Shown here: positions 34,784-43,143 of the stretch, in pieces | How the letters are laid out: each line of letters opens with the position of its first letter | Position numbering within the stretch: position 1 is the stretch's first letter | Assembly: GCF_009649815.1 (NCBI RefSeq) | Contig: NZ_WJIC01000025.1 | Coordinates: forward strand, 43,449 to 107,448 | Length of the DNA stretch: 64,000 bases | Direction: 5' to 3' | DNA from: Nocardia sp. SYP-A9097 | Lineage (GTDB): Bacteria; Actinomycetota; Actinomycetes; Mycobacteriales; Mycobacteriaceae | Position numbers and translations under genes: made by a program | Notes under the pieces: model-generated | Databases searched by the model: none | Told to the model about the DNA's origin: nothing | Seen by the model: the letters and a program-made list of their open reading frames with translations, nothing else

Positions 34784-35497
34784 ATGACCTTGACCAGCAC
34801 CGCGATCGTCATGCCCGAGCCTGACTCGTCGCCGGAAGCAGCCGGATACTTGTTGGACTTTCAGGGCGTTCGGCCGCGCCTGTTCGGCATCGCGTATCGA
34901 ATACTGGGCCGAGCTGCCGACGCGGAGGATGTCGTTCAGGATGTCTGGCTGCGCTGGCAGCGCACGGACCGAGCTCTGGTGCGTGATCGGATCGCATTCC
35001 TGGCGACGATCACGACCCGGCTCACGCTCAATGTCGCCGGTTCGGCCCGCGCTCGCCGTGAGATTCCGGTCGATCACTGGCTACCGGGGCAGGTCCACAC
35101 TTCCGAGGACCCCGCGCTGAGGATCGAACGGTCAGCGGATCTCGAGCACGCCGTTCTGCTTCTGCTGCAACGGTTGTCCCCCACCGAACGCGCCGTCTTC
35201 GTACTCCGCGAGGCATTCGACTATCCGTTCCGCGACATTGCCCAGCGGCTCGGCATCAGTGAGGCCAACGCGCGCCAGCTCGGGCGGCGAGCTCGAGCGC
35301 ACCTCACCGAATCACGGTATGAGCCTGTGCATCGGGAGTCCCGCGACCGGTTGCTGAGGGCCTTCCTCGATGCCGCGCAGGACGGTGCCGTCGCACACCT
35401 GGAACGTCTGCTCGCCGATGACGTCCTCGCCGATTCCGTATCGGGACGAAAGCTGGTCCGACAGCACCCGAAGACAGGTGGTGCCTCGGAAAAGTAG
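34784..35497 (+). CDS. ECF sigma factor, ECF41/SigJ-like, truncated C-terminus
   Basis: This 237-residue ECF sigma factor has a region-2 domain (FQGVRPRLFGIAYRILG, then DAEDVVQDVWLRW) and a region-4 HTH (LSPTERAVFVLREAFDYPF, then IAQRLGISEANARQL). Related ECF41 proteins, like the 307-residue one at 38626, have a SnoaL-like C-terminal domain beginning at the DGGGK/R motif. Here the sequence diverges just at that point (ADSVSGRK) and stops after 20 residues, so the regulatory domain is gone. In studied ECF41 factors C-terminal truncation changes activity. The ATG at 34784 follows AGGAGAGGACG. P2 begins 25 bp after its stop. Confidence 0.8.
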   Translation: MTLTSTAIVMPEPDSSPEAAGYLLDFQGVRPRLFGIAYRILGRAADAEDVVQDVWLRWQRTDRALVRDRIAFLATITTRLTLNVAGSARARREIPVDHWLPGQVHTSEDPALRIERSADLEHAVLLLLQRLSPTERAVFVLREAFDYPFRDIAQRLGISEANARQLGRRARAHLTESRYEPVHRESRDRLLRAFLDAAQDGAVAHLERLLADDVLADSVSGRKLVRQHPKTGGASEK

Positions 35498-35522
35498 ACC
35501 GGGCCGGGCATTTCGTGCCGCC

Positions 35523-35551
35523 CGTCACGAAATCCGAGAGCTGCGCGGTCC
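35523..35551 (+). promoter_or_regulatory. ECF41-type promoter P2
   Basis: CGTCACG, 18 bp, then GTCC, placed 29 bp before the ATG at 35581. It is nearly identical in its conserved parts to P1. Confidence 0.6.
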
Positions 35552-35580
35552 TTGGTGTGACAGCACAGAAAGGCAGTCAG

Positions 35581-36525
35581 ATGCACAAGCAGATTCTCGA
35601 ACCGTCGGCGCGGAAGCTCGCCGACGCCACCGCTCACCCCCCGTTCCTGTACGAGCTCGGGCCCGAGGGCGCTCGTAAAGTCCTCGATGACATTCAGGCC
35701 GAGCCGATCGACAAGCTCCCGGTGCAGGACAAGTGGGTAACCGTCCCCGCCGCGGTCGGTGATGTACGGGTCCGCATCGTCAAACCGGTAGGCGCGCAAG
35801 GGAAGTTGCCGACCGTGCTGTATATCCACGGCGGCGGCTGGGTCCTCGGTAATGCCGGTACCCATGACCGGCTCGTCCGCGAACTCGCGGTGGGGGCGGA
35901 CGCCGCGGTGGTGTTCGTCGAGTACGACCGCTCGCCCGAGGCCCGCTATCCGGTCGCGATCGAACAGGCCTACGCCACCGCTCGGTGGATCACAGAACAC
36001 GGTGCCGGTGAAGGTCTCGATGCCTCGCGACTGGCCGTCGCCGGAGATTCGGTCGGCGGCAATATGGCTGCGGCCCTGACGATCCTGGCCAAACAGCGCG
36101 GCGATGTGCGGTTCGTGCACCAGTCGCTGTATTACCCGGTCACCGACGCCGGTCAAGACACCGAAAGCTACCGCGAGTTCGCCGACGGGCCATACCTCAC
36201 CGCCAAGGCCATGGCGTGGTTCTGGGACGCCTACCTGCCCGAGAAGGATAAGCGCGACGAAATCACCGCCTCCCCGCTGCGCGCCAGCACCGAGGAACTC
36301 GCCGGGCTGCCCGACACCTTCCTGATCGTCGATGAGAACGACGTCCTGCGCGATGAGGGAGAAGCCTACGGCCGCAAGCTCATCGCGGCCGGAGTGCGCA
36401 CCACCAGTGCCCGCTACAACGGCACCCTGCACGACTTCATGATGCTCAATCCCGTACGCCCGACCGCGGCCTCGAGCGCCGCGATCGAGCAGGCCATCCA
36501 TGTTCTGCGCATTGCACTCCACTGA
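35581..36525 (+). CDS. HSL-family alpha/beta hydrolase/esterase
   Basis: The 314 residues belong to the hormone-sensitive lipase group: oxyanion motif HGGGW, nucleophile elbow GDSVGG (Ser), acid in VDENDVLRDEG and C-terminal His in NGTLHDFMML. These esterases hydrolyse short-chain or aromatic esters in the cytoplasm. The ATG at 35581 follows P2 by 29 bp. It is followed after 18 bp by another hydrolase (36544), so the two form an operon. Expression by an ECF41 sigma factor is inferred from the promoter. Confidence 0.85.
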   Translation: MHKQILEPSARKLADATAHPPFLYELGPEGARKVLDDIQAEPIDKLPVQDKWVTVPAAVGDVRVRIVKPVGAQGKLPTVLYIHGGGWVLGNAGTHDRLVRELAVGADAAVVFVEYDRSPEARYPVAIEQAYATARWITEHGAGEGLDASRLAVAGDSVGGNMAAALTILAKQRGDVRFVHQSLYYPVTDAGQDTESYREFADGPYLTAKAMAWFWDAYLPEKDKRDEITASPLRASTEELAGLPDTFLIVDENDVLRDEGEAYGRKLIAAGVRTTSARYNGTLHDFMMLNPVRPTAASSAAIEQAIHVLRIALH

Positions 36526-36543
36526 CTCACGAAAGAGAACAAC

Positions 36544-37275
36544 ATGACCTTGCAGAGACCGACCGTCGTCCTCGTACACGGCGCCTTCGCGGAATCCGCG
36601 AGCTGGTCCGGCGTCGTGGAAAGACTGCGCGTGCATCCCCTCGATGTCGTCGCGGTCGCCAACCCGCTCCGCAGTCTGGCGGGCGATGCCGCCTACCTGC
36701 GAGACGTGCTCGCCGGGATCAGCGGCCCCGTGGTACTGGTGGGCCACTCATACGGCGGCATGGTGATCACCGAGGCCGCTACCGGTAGCGACAATAAGGT
36801 GGCCGCCCTCGTCTACGTCTGCGCGTTCGCGCCCGAGCAGAACGAGTCCGCGCTCGAGCTGTCGACCAAGTTCCCCGGCAGCACGCTCGGCGAGGCACTC
36901 AGCGCCTACCCGGTCACCAGCGGCGGCAACGAATTCACCATCCGGCCGGATGCCTTCCATCACCAGTTCGCCGCGGACGTGTCTCATGGTGAGGCGGTCG
37001 TGATGAGCGCAACCCAACGACCCGTTACCGAAATCGCCCTGACCACAGGACTGCCCACCGACATCCCGGCATGGAAGTCGATCCCGTCCTGGTTCGTCTT
37101 CAGCGACGCGGACCTCAATATCCCGGTTGCCCTGCACCGCTTCATGGCCGACCGGGCGGGCGCCAAAGCGACCCGCGAGGTGCCGGGCGCATCCCACGCC
37201 CTGAGCGTCTCACAACCGGATGCGGTGACCGCATCGATCCTCGACGCGGTGCACGCGACCGTTTCGTCGCAGTAA
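36544..37275 (+). CDS. Alpha/beta hydrolase (GHSYGG family), cytoplasmic
   Basis: This 243-residue protein is a paralogue of the lipoprotein hydrolases at 17481 and 26304 but has no signal sequence, so it should be cytoplasmic. Motifs are VHGAFAESASW, GHSYGG (Ser) and PGASHALSVSQPDAV (His). It follows the HSL esterase by 18 bp with AAAGAGAAC as ribosome site. The pairing of two different hydrolases in an ECF41-type operon suggests stepwise processing of one substrate; that is inference. Confidence 0.84.
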   Translation: MTLQRPTVVLVHGAFAESASWSGVVERLRVHPLDVVAVANPLRSLAGDAAYLRDVLAGISGPVVLVGHSYGGMVITEAATGSDNKVAALVYVCAFAPEQNESALELSTKFPGSTLGEALSAYPVTSGGNEFTIRPDAFHHQFAADVSHGEAVVMSATQRPVTEIALTTGLPTDIPAWKSIPSWFVFSDADLNIPVALHRFMADRAGAKATREVPGASHALSVSQPDAVTASILDAVHATVSSQ

Positions 37276-37371
37276 TACGCGGTTGCCGGTGGGCCCCAAC
37301 GCAATTCGACCGTACCAGGATGACTGCGCGTTCGGGCCCGCCGGTGCCCGCGACTTCCAGCAACCAGCGAT

Positions 37372-37399
37372 CGTCACAAATGGCGTTGTTCCGCTGTCC
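37372..37399 (+). promoter_or_regulatory. ECF41-type promoter P3
   Basis: CGTCACA, 17 bp, then GTCC, 38 bp upstream of the preferred LtrA start at 37438. The site makes the earlier ATG at 37408 unlikely, since it would leave almost no leader. Confidence 0.55.
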
Positions 37400-37437
37400 T
37401 GGTTGCAATGCCCGACAAATCACAGGAGTTGCCGCAG

Positions 37438-38838
37438 ATGAGCACGACCTCGTCACCGGTCCCGGCCGACAAGAAACACATCGGTCCTCTGCGTGTTCGG
37501 ATGCGCAGGCGGTCCATCGACGAACCGCATCGTGCGGCGACGCAACTGGAGCTGCTGTTCGACCTCACCTTCGTGGTCGCTGTCGCCAGTATCGTGGCGC
37601 AACTCGGGCACGCAATCAGCGCGGGGCATCCGGCATCCGCGCTGGTGCCGTTCCTACAGGTCTTCTTCGCCATCTGGTGGGCATGGATGAACTTCACCTG
37701 GTTCGCCTCGTCCTACGACACCGATGACATTCCGTATCGCCTGTTGACGTTGATTCAGATGGTCGGAGTACTGGTGCTGGCCGCCGGGGTCCCCGCCGCG
37801 TTCGAGCACAACAATTACACTGCGATCACCGTCGGCTACGTGGTGATGCGCAGTTGTCTTGTAGTGCAATGGCTCCGAGCGGCTCGAGGCGACGCACTGG
37901 GCTGCCGGACCGCTATGCGGTATGCGGCAGGCATCGCGGTGTTGCAAGTGCTGTGGCTGACTCGACTGGTGCTGACCGAGGTCGGGGAGCTGCCAGAAGC
38001 CACCGCATGGTGGACATTCCTCGCACTGGTTGTCGCAGAACTCGCCGTTCCCGTATGGGCCGAGCGCGCGAATGGCACCCCATGGCATCCGCACCACATC
38101 GCCGAGCGCTACACGCTTTTCACGATCATCCTGCTCGGTGAGAGCGTGCTCGCGGTATCGACCGGCGTGGCCGACGCGCTCGAGAACAACTGGCGCCCGG
38201 CACTGATCGTGATCGCCCTGTCGGGGCTGGTCCTGCTGTTCACACTGTGGTGGCTGTATGAGCTGCAGCCCGCCGGTGACGGGCTGGCCGGGCGACGAAC
38301 ATGGTCTTTCCGTTGGGGCTACAGCCATTACGCGATCTTCGCGTCGCTCGCAGCACTCGGTGCCGGATTGGAAGTCGCGGTGCGCAACGGCCAGGACCAT
38401 GGTGGCTCACCTCTGGTCGTCGGTTACGCGGTCGCGATTCCGGCAGCCCTGTTCATGGTGTTTTTGTGGGCGGCTCATGCCGGGATGTCGTCAACGCCAC
38501 AGATTCGCCCGGGCGTGCTGTTCACAACGGCGGCAGCGATTCTCGTCGCACCGATTGCCACCATTGCGATCCCGAACGCGACCGTCGCGGTGATCGCGGT
38601 CGTCTCGGCGACGGCCCTGGCGATCTCACTGGGTGGTGGAATCCCCTTGGGCCGCAACGACCTGCGCGACTCGAACGAGCTTGGCGGGGTTGAACACCCA
38701 GTAAATCCGGTTGATGTTCTCGTCGTCGGCCAGGCCGACGGCAAGCCAGGCGATCGGTGCTCCATCGCGGCGGATCAGGACCGACGGGCGACCATTGGCG
38801 TCGACCCAGTCGAGGGTGACGCCGATCCAGAAGTGTGA
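37438..38838 (+). CDS. LtrA-like membrane protein with antisense-derived tail
   Basis: The protein (466 residues from the ATG with AGGAG at 37423) is a polytopic membrane protein of the low-temperature-requirement A family. It has the family's N-terminal ELLFDLTFVVA and about ten hydrophobic segments, including GESVLAVSTGV. Its function is unknown in general. The last 65 residues or so (from about GRNDLRDSNELGG) are hydrophilic and are encoded opposite the sigma factor's 3' end, so they are likely an accidental extension caused by loss of the original stop. P3 drives it. Confidence 0.75.
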   Translation: MSTTSSPVPADKKHIGPLRVRMRRRSIDEPHRAATQLELLFDLTFVVAVASIVAQLGHAISAGHPASALVPFLQVFFAIWWAWMNFTWFASSYDTDDIPYRLLTLIQMVGVLVLAAGVPAAFEHNNYTAITVGYVVMRSCLVVQWLRAARGDALGCRTAMRYAAGIAVLQVLWLTRLVLTEVGELPEATAWWTFLALVVAELAVPVWAERANGTPWHPHHIAERYTLFTIILLGESVLAVSTGVADALENNWRPALIVIALSGLVLLFTLWWLYELQPAGDGLAGRRTWSFRWGYSHYAIFASLAALGAGLEVAVRNGQDHGGSPLVVGYAVAIPAALFMVFLWAAHAGMSSTPQIRPGVLFTTAAAILVAPIATIAIPNATVAVIAVVSATALAISLGGGIPLGRNDLRDSNELGGVEHPVNPVDVLVVGQADGKPGDRCSIAADQDRRATIGVDPVEGDADPEV

Positions 38839-39549
38839 AGCGAAGGCGGCCACGTACTTCGCCACCCGATCTCGCCCGAGTACCGGAATGCGCGATACGT
38901 TTCGCACCTTACCGCCGCCGTCGGCGTAGCTGGCCACATCGGTGGCGAACAGCGTCTCGAGGGCGTCGAAATCACCAGCGCGCGCGGCAACGAGAAACGC
39001 GGAGAGCAAACGCCGCTGATCCGCCGTATCAACCGGTGTCTGCCGATCGGACTCGATCGCCGGCCGGGCCCGGCTCACCAGCTTTCGGGCAGCAGGTTCC
39101 TTCATTTGGAGGATCTCGGCGATCGCGTCGTACGGGTAATCGAACGCCTCGCGCAGGACGAACGCCGCCCGTTCGGTCGGCGTCATCTTCTCCAGTACGA
39201 CGAGCACCGCGGTCTCCAACGCCGCGGCCCGCTCCGCACCCAGCGAGGGATCGGCGCTGGTGTCGACTGGTTCGGGCAGCCAAGGACCGACATAGGTTTC
39301 CCGGCGCACCCGCGCGGTCTGGGTCGCGTTGATCGACAGCCGGGTGGTCATCGTGACGAGGAATGCGGTGGAATCCCGCACCGAACCCCTGTCCTCGTAC
39401 GACTGCCACTTCACCCATACGTCCTGCACGATGTCCTCGGCGTCGGCAACGGTGCCCAGCATCCGGTAGGCGATGCCGAACACCCGGCCTCGGAGCCGGG
39501 AGAACTCGCCGATCGCCTTACCCAGCTCCGAGTCCGAAGGTGTGCTCAT
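38626..39549 (-). CDS. ECF41-family sigma factor with SnoaL-like domain
   Basis: This full-length ECF41 sigma factor has 307 residues. Region 2 is GRVFGIAYRMLGTVADAEDIVQ and region 4 is MTPTERAAFVLREAFDYPY, then a recognition helix. The linker motif DGGGK follows (YADGGGKVRN), then a SnoaL-like domain, and the signature NPAKL near the C-terminus matches the NPDKL motif reported for the family. ECF41 factors are controlled by this fused domain and not by a separate anti-sigma protein. The gene is third in an SDR-FAD oxidase-sigma operon whose promoter P4 has the ECF41 pattern, implying autoregulation. Confidence 0.88.
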   Translation of the reverse strand: MSTPSDSELGKAIGEFSRLRGRVFGIAYRMLGTVADAEDIVQDVWVKWQSYEDRGSVRDSTAFLVTMTTRLSINATQTARVRRETYVGPWLPEPVDTSADPSLGAERAAALETAVLVVLEKMTPTERAAFVLREAFDYPYDAIAEILQMKEPAARKLVSRARPAIESDRQTPVDTADQRRLLSAFLVAARAGDFDALETLFATDVASYADGGGKVRNVSRIPVLGRDRVAKYVAAFASHFWIGVTLDWVDANGRPSVLIRRDGAPIAWLAVGLADDENINRIYWVFNPAKLVRVAQVVAAQGDSTTQ

Positions 39550-39556
39550 GACGCGA

Positions 39557-41290
39557 TCATTCGACCAGCTTCCCAGCCGTGGACACGTCGCGCATGAGCG
39601 GGGCTATATCGTCCGGGACCTCCGGGATCTCCTCCCGTTCGAGCCGTCCGGGACCGGCCCACACGAGGTTCACCCGCAGTGCCGGGTCCAGCTCGGGGTA
39701 GTCGGAACGGTTGTGGCAGCCACGGGTTTCGCGGCGTGCCAGCGCGGCTTCCAAAGTGGCACGGGCCGCGAGCACCGAGGATTTCAGATCGAACGCGTGC
39801 GCCAGATCCTGGAATCCGGCGGCATCGGGATGTACACCGATATTCGTGATTCGATCCTCGACCTCGTCGAGTTCGGTCAGCCCCTGTTGCAACCCGGACT
39901 CGTCGCGCACCACACCGGCGTACTCGGTCATGGTGTTGCGCAGCGCACGCTGTAGCGCCCGCACATTCTCGCGCCCGTCGGCCGCCAGCAGTGCATCGAT
40001 CTCGGTGCGGGCCTCGCCGAGCGCACCCTCGGACCGGCGCTGCGCGGACAGTTCGACCGAGTATCGTGCCGCTGCCTCGCCGACGATCCGGCCGTAGACG
40101 AGTAGTTCGATCAGCGAGTTGCCGCCGAGCCGGTTCGCGCCGTGCAGACCACTGGATGCTTCGCCGATCGCGTAGAGGCCCTCGACGCCGGTGCCGTGAT
40201 CCTCGGACCGGACCCATACGCCGCCCATGGAATAGTGTGCGGTGGGGGCGATTTCGATCGGATCGCGCGTGATGTCGAGCATTTGCAGTTCCAGCATCGT
40301 CTGATAGACCCGCGGCAGTCTCCGCATGATCGTCTCGCGGGGCAGGTGCGAGATATCCAGCCAGACACCGCCGTTGGGGGTTCCCCGGCCTTGTTTGATC
40401 TCCGTATAGGCGGCCAGTGCGACCCGGTCGCGGGTCGAGAGCTCCATGCGTTCGGGGTCATACCGCTGTATGAACCGCTCGCCCTCGGCGTTGCGCAGGA
40501 TTCCGCCTTCTCCACGTGCGGCTTCCGAAACCAGTGTGCCAGCGGCATTCTCGGGTTCGATGAGCCCGGACGGGTGGAACTGCACGAGCTCAGGATCTCG
40601 AATCCGGCCGCCCGCGAGCACGGCGAGCCGGAACGAATCCCCGGTGTTCTCATCACGCCGGGAAGACGTGCGACGCCAGATCCGGGTATGCCCGCCCGCG
40701 GCGAGGATCACCGCATCGGATCGGAACACGTAACGCTCACCACTGTCGAGATCGAACCCGTACGCGCCGAATACCACGTTGTCGCGCACCAGGATTCGAG
40801 TCACGTAGCAGGTGTCGATAATCCGGATGCCGAGCTGCGCGGCCCGATTCACCAGGGTCCGCTGGATCTCGAGACCGGTGTAGTCACCGGCGAACGCCGT
40901 GCGCCGGTAGGTGTGCGCGCCGAAGAATCGCAGCGAGATCCGTCCGTCCGACTCGCGGGCGAACGGCATTCCCCAACGCTCGAGGTCTTCGATTCCGCGC
41001 GCGGCGTTCTCGGCGACCACCCGGACGGTATCGGGCCGGGCCAGCAGATAGCTCTCGGTGATCGTGTCCGCCGCGTGCTGTTGCCAGCTGTCCTCGACAT
41101 CCATCGTCGACAGCGCGGCATTGATGCCACCGGCGGCGAGGGTGGTGTGCGCGTCCGCCTTGGGTCGCTTGCCGACCACCAATACGTCGATCCCGCGCTC
41201 GGCCAGTTCGATCGCCGCGCGAAGGCCGGAACCGCCGGTGCCGATGACGAGTACCGACGTCGCGATCTGACGTTCGGACGAATTGAGCAT
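39557..41290 (-). CDS. FAD-dependent oxidoreductase (SdhA/NadB family)
   Basis: This 577-residue flavoprotein resembles fumarate reductase/succinate dehydrogenase flavoprotein and L-aspartate oxidase. It has an N-terminal FAD fold (VLVIGTGGSGLRAAIE), HTTLAAGGINAAL near the flavin-linkage region, the active-site-type segment ELVQFHPSG, TAHYSMGGVWV, and GLYAIGEASSGLHGANRLGGNSL. The exact acceptor and substrate are not clear, and no iron-sulfur or membrane subunit genes follow. It lies between an NAD-binding SDR (67 bp upstream, with a hairpin between) and the ECF41 sigma gene (7 bp downstream). An oxidoreductase plus an epimerase-like SDR beside the sigma gene is the known ECF41 neighbourhood. 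Confidence 0.8.
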   Translation of the reverse strand: MLNSSERQIATSVLVIGTGGSGLRAAIELAERGIDVLVVGKRPKADAHTTLAAGGINAALSTMDVEDSWQQHAADTITESYLLARPDTVRVVAENAARGIEDLERWGMPFARESDGRISLRFFGAHTYRRTAFAGDYTGLEIQRTLVNRAAQLGIRIIDTCYVTRILVRDNVVFGAYGFDLDSGERYVFRSDAVILAAGGHTRIWRRTSSRRDENTGDSFRLAVLAGGRIRDPELVQFHPSGLIEPENAAGTLVSEAARGEGGILRNAEGERFIQRYDPERMELSTRDRVALAAYTEIKQGRGTPNGGVWLDISHLPRETIMRRLPRVYQTMLELQMLDITRDPIEIAPTAHYSMGGVWVRSEDHGTGVEGLYAIGEASSGLHGANRLGGNSLIELLVYGRIVGEAAARYSVELSAQRRSEGALGEARTEIDALLAADGRENVRALQRALRNTMTEYAGVVRDESGLQQGLTELDEVEDRITNIGVHPDAAGFQDLAHAFDLKSSVLAARATLEAALARRETRGCHNRSDYPELDPALRVNLVWAGPGRLEREEIPEVPDDIAPLMRDVSTAGKLVE

Positions 41291-41318
41291 CGATTCGTTC
41301 CCTTCGGAATGGAGACAC

Positions 41319-41352
41319 ATCGCGCGGGCGGCCGATGGGCCGCCCGCGCGAT
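41319..41352 (-). terminator. Intercistronic 15-bp hairpin (attenuator candidate)
   Basis: Arms 41319-41333 and 41338-41352 are perfectly complementary over 15 bp of mostly G and C with a 4-nt loop. It lies between the SDR stop and the FAD oxidoreductase start. It could reduce read-through into the FAD and sigma genes or protect the SDR message. Confidence 0.65.
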
Positions 41353-41356
41353 CAGA

Positions 41357-42097
41357 TCAATTGTGGGACAGCCATTCCGACAGTCGGGTCTGCGCCAGCT
41401 GCGCGTCACGGCCGGGCAGCAACTCGGACTTCGGCAGCGCCCCGAAATAGCGTGCCTGGGGATCGGTGATCACCGTGCGCGGATCCGAACGCGCGGTCAG
41501 CACGGTGCCGATCCACTGATCGAGTGCGAATACCTCGGGGCCTGCAACCTCGATGGTGCCGTTGATCGGCGCGCCCGCGGCCGTGCGCCCGACAGCCGCC
41601 GCCACCTCTTCCGCGGCAATCGGCTGCATACTGGCGCTCGAAAGCCGCACAGTGCCATCCACGGTCGCGGAATCGGCTATGCCACCGGCGAATTCGAAGA
41701 ACTGCGTCGCGTGCACGATCGAGTACGGCAGTCCCGACCCTTTGATCAGTTCCTCTTGAGCGACCTTCGCTCGCAGGTACCCGGACTCCGGCAACCGGTC
41801 CGCCCCCACCACCGACAGGGCGACATAGTGTCCGACACCGGCCGCGGCGGCCGCCTCGAGCAGGTTCGTCGTAGAGGTCCTGAAGAACTCCATGACGTCG
41901 TCGTCGGCAAAGGACGGCGAATTGGAGACGTCGATCACGACGTTCGCGTCCTGCATTACCTCTTTGACGCCCTCACCGGTGATGGTGTTCACGCCCGTGT
42001 TCGGTGCGGCGGGGACCGCTTGGTGGTCATGCTCACCCAGACGTGTGACGACCTTCGAGCCGATCAGCCCGGTACCGCCTATGACGACGATCTTCAT
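41357..42097 (-). CDS. NAD(P)-binding atypical SDR (NmrA-like)
   Basis: The 246 residues have the extended/atypical SDR start VVIGGTGLIGSKVV, a Rossmann core, ALSVVGADRLPESGYLRAKV (Tyr and Lys positions) and YSIVHATQFFEF, as in NmrA/YwnB-type NAD(P)-binding proteins. Some members reduce ketones or isoflavones, others sense redox cofactors. The ATG at 42097 has GGAAGGAC upstream. It is the first gene of the operon that ends with the ECF41 sigma factor; P4 lies 58 bp upstream. Confidence 0.82.
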   Translation of the reverse strand: MKIVVIGGTGLIGSKVVTRLGEHDHQAVPAAPNTGVNTITGEGVKEVMQDANVVIDVSNSPSFADDDVMEFFRTSTTNLLEAAAAAGVGHYVALSVVGADRLPESGYLRAKVAQEELIKGSGLPYSIVHATQFFEFAGGIADSATVDGTVRLSSASMQPIAAEEVAAAVGRTAAGAPINGTIEVAGPEVFALDQWIGTVLTARSDPRTVITDPQARYFGALPKSELLPGRDAQLAQTRLSEWLSHN

Positions 42098-42154
42098 GCT
42101 GAAGTCCTTCCGTTCGAACGTTGCTGCGGGGCCGGCGAGACTCCGCTGTATCAA

Positions 42155-42182
42155 GGACAGAGCGGGCGAGGATCTTGTGACA
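42155..42182 (-). promoter_or_regulatory. ECF41-type promoter P4
   Basis: On the minus strand it reads TGTCACA, 17 bp, GTCCTTG, a full match to the ECF41 -35 pattern. It drives the SDR-FAD-sigma operon and so implies positive autoregulation. Confidence 0.7.
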
Positions 42183-42202
42183 GCGCCCGCGCTCGGATGC
42201 GT

Positions 42203-43135
42203 TCACAACTGGTCGGCATCGATGATCGCCTGGGTGAACGAGCGCGGCGCCTCCCGCGGAACGTTGTGCCCGATACCGTCCAGGACCCGGTGTTCGTACT
42301 TGCCGGTGAACCTGCCGCAGTAGGACTTTCCGTCTTTGGCCATACCGTCGAAATCACTGCCGATGGTGATGGTGGGCACGGAGATCGTCGGCAGGGTGGC
42401 GAGCTGCTGTTCGTAGCCTTCGTATTGCGGTTCACCCGGCGCCAGGCTCAGCCGCCAGCGGTAATTGGAGATGACGACGTCGACGTGGTCGGGATTGTCG
42501 AACGCGGCGGCGCTGCGATCGTAGGTGGCATCGTCGAAGTTCCACCGCGGGGAGGCGCGCCGCCAGATCAGCTTGTTGAATTCGTGGCGGTTGCGGCCGT
42601 AGCCGAGTCGGCCACGCTCGGTAGCGAAGTAGTAGAGGTACCACCAGCCGAGTTCGGCCTCCGGTGACAACGGCTGCTGCTGGGCTTCGCGCTGGGTGAT
42701 GATGTACCCGCTCACCGGGACGATTGCCTTGCAACGCTGCGGCCACAGCGCCGCGATGATATCGACTGCTCTTGCGCCCCAATCGAATCCGCCGAGAATG
42801 GCTTGATCGATGTGCAGGGCGTCCATGAAGTCGACGATGTCGCGCGCGATCGCCGACTGCTGGCCGTTGCGCACAGTTCGCGCCGACAGGAACGTGGTCG
42901 GGCCGTAGCCGCGCAGGAAAGGAACGAGCACCCGGTACCCGGCCGCAGCCAGCGGTGGGCCGACCTCGGCGTAACTGTGCGGATCGTAGGGCCACCCGTG
43001 CAACAGAATGACGGGTTGCCCTGTGACGTCACCGAATTCGGCGTAGCCGACGTTGAGCACACCGGCCTCTATCTGCTTGATCGGACCGAGCGCGGTATTC
43101 GTCCCGGGTCCGGTCCGCGAAGCATCGCGAGTCAC
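42203..43135 (-). CDS. Alpha/beta hydrolase, cytoplasmic paralogue of 9817-10866
   Basis: This 310-residue protein closely matches the Tat lipoprotein hydrolase at 9817-10866 over the entire hydrolase domain (GVLNVGYAEFG, HGWPYDPHSYAEVG, nucleophile elbow GGFDWGA with Asp, IGHNVPREAP), but it lacks any signal peptide and starts at a GTG. The Asp nucleophile indicates the epoxide hydrolase/haloalkane dehalogenase group. It follows the ferritin-like gene with 8 bp between them, so they are co-transcribed from P5. The pair thus exists in exported and cytoplasmic versions under different promoters. Confidence 0.84.
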   Translation of the reverse strand: MTRDASRTGPGTNTALGPIKQIEAGVLNVGYAEFGDVTGQPVILLHGWPYDPHSYAEVGPPLAAAGYRVLVPFLRGYGPTTFLSARTVRNGQQSAIARDIVDFMDALHIDQAILGGFDWGARAVDIIAALWPQRCKAIVPVSGYIITQREAQQQPLSPEAELGWWYLYYFATERGRLGYGRNRHEFNKLIWRRASPRWNFDDATYDRSAAAFDNPDHVDVVISNYRWRLSLAPGEPQYEGYEQQLATLPTISVPTITIGSDFDGMAKDGKSYCGRFTGKYEHRVLDGIGHNVPREAPRSFTQAIIDADQL

Positions 43136-43143
43136 CTGTCCGC

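Noticed and set aside
40142..42667. 841-codon plus-strand ORF across three minus-strand genes
   Set aside because: It spans several genes including their intergenic regions and shows only antisense composition; the minus-strand genes have clear motifs and ribosome sites.
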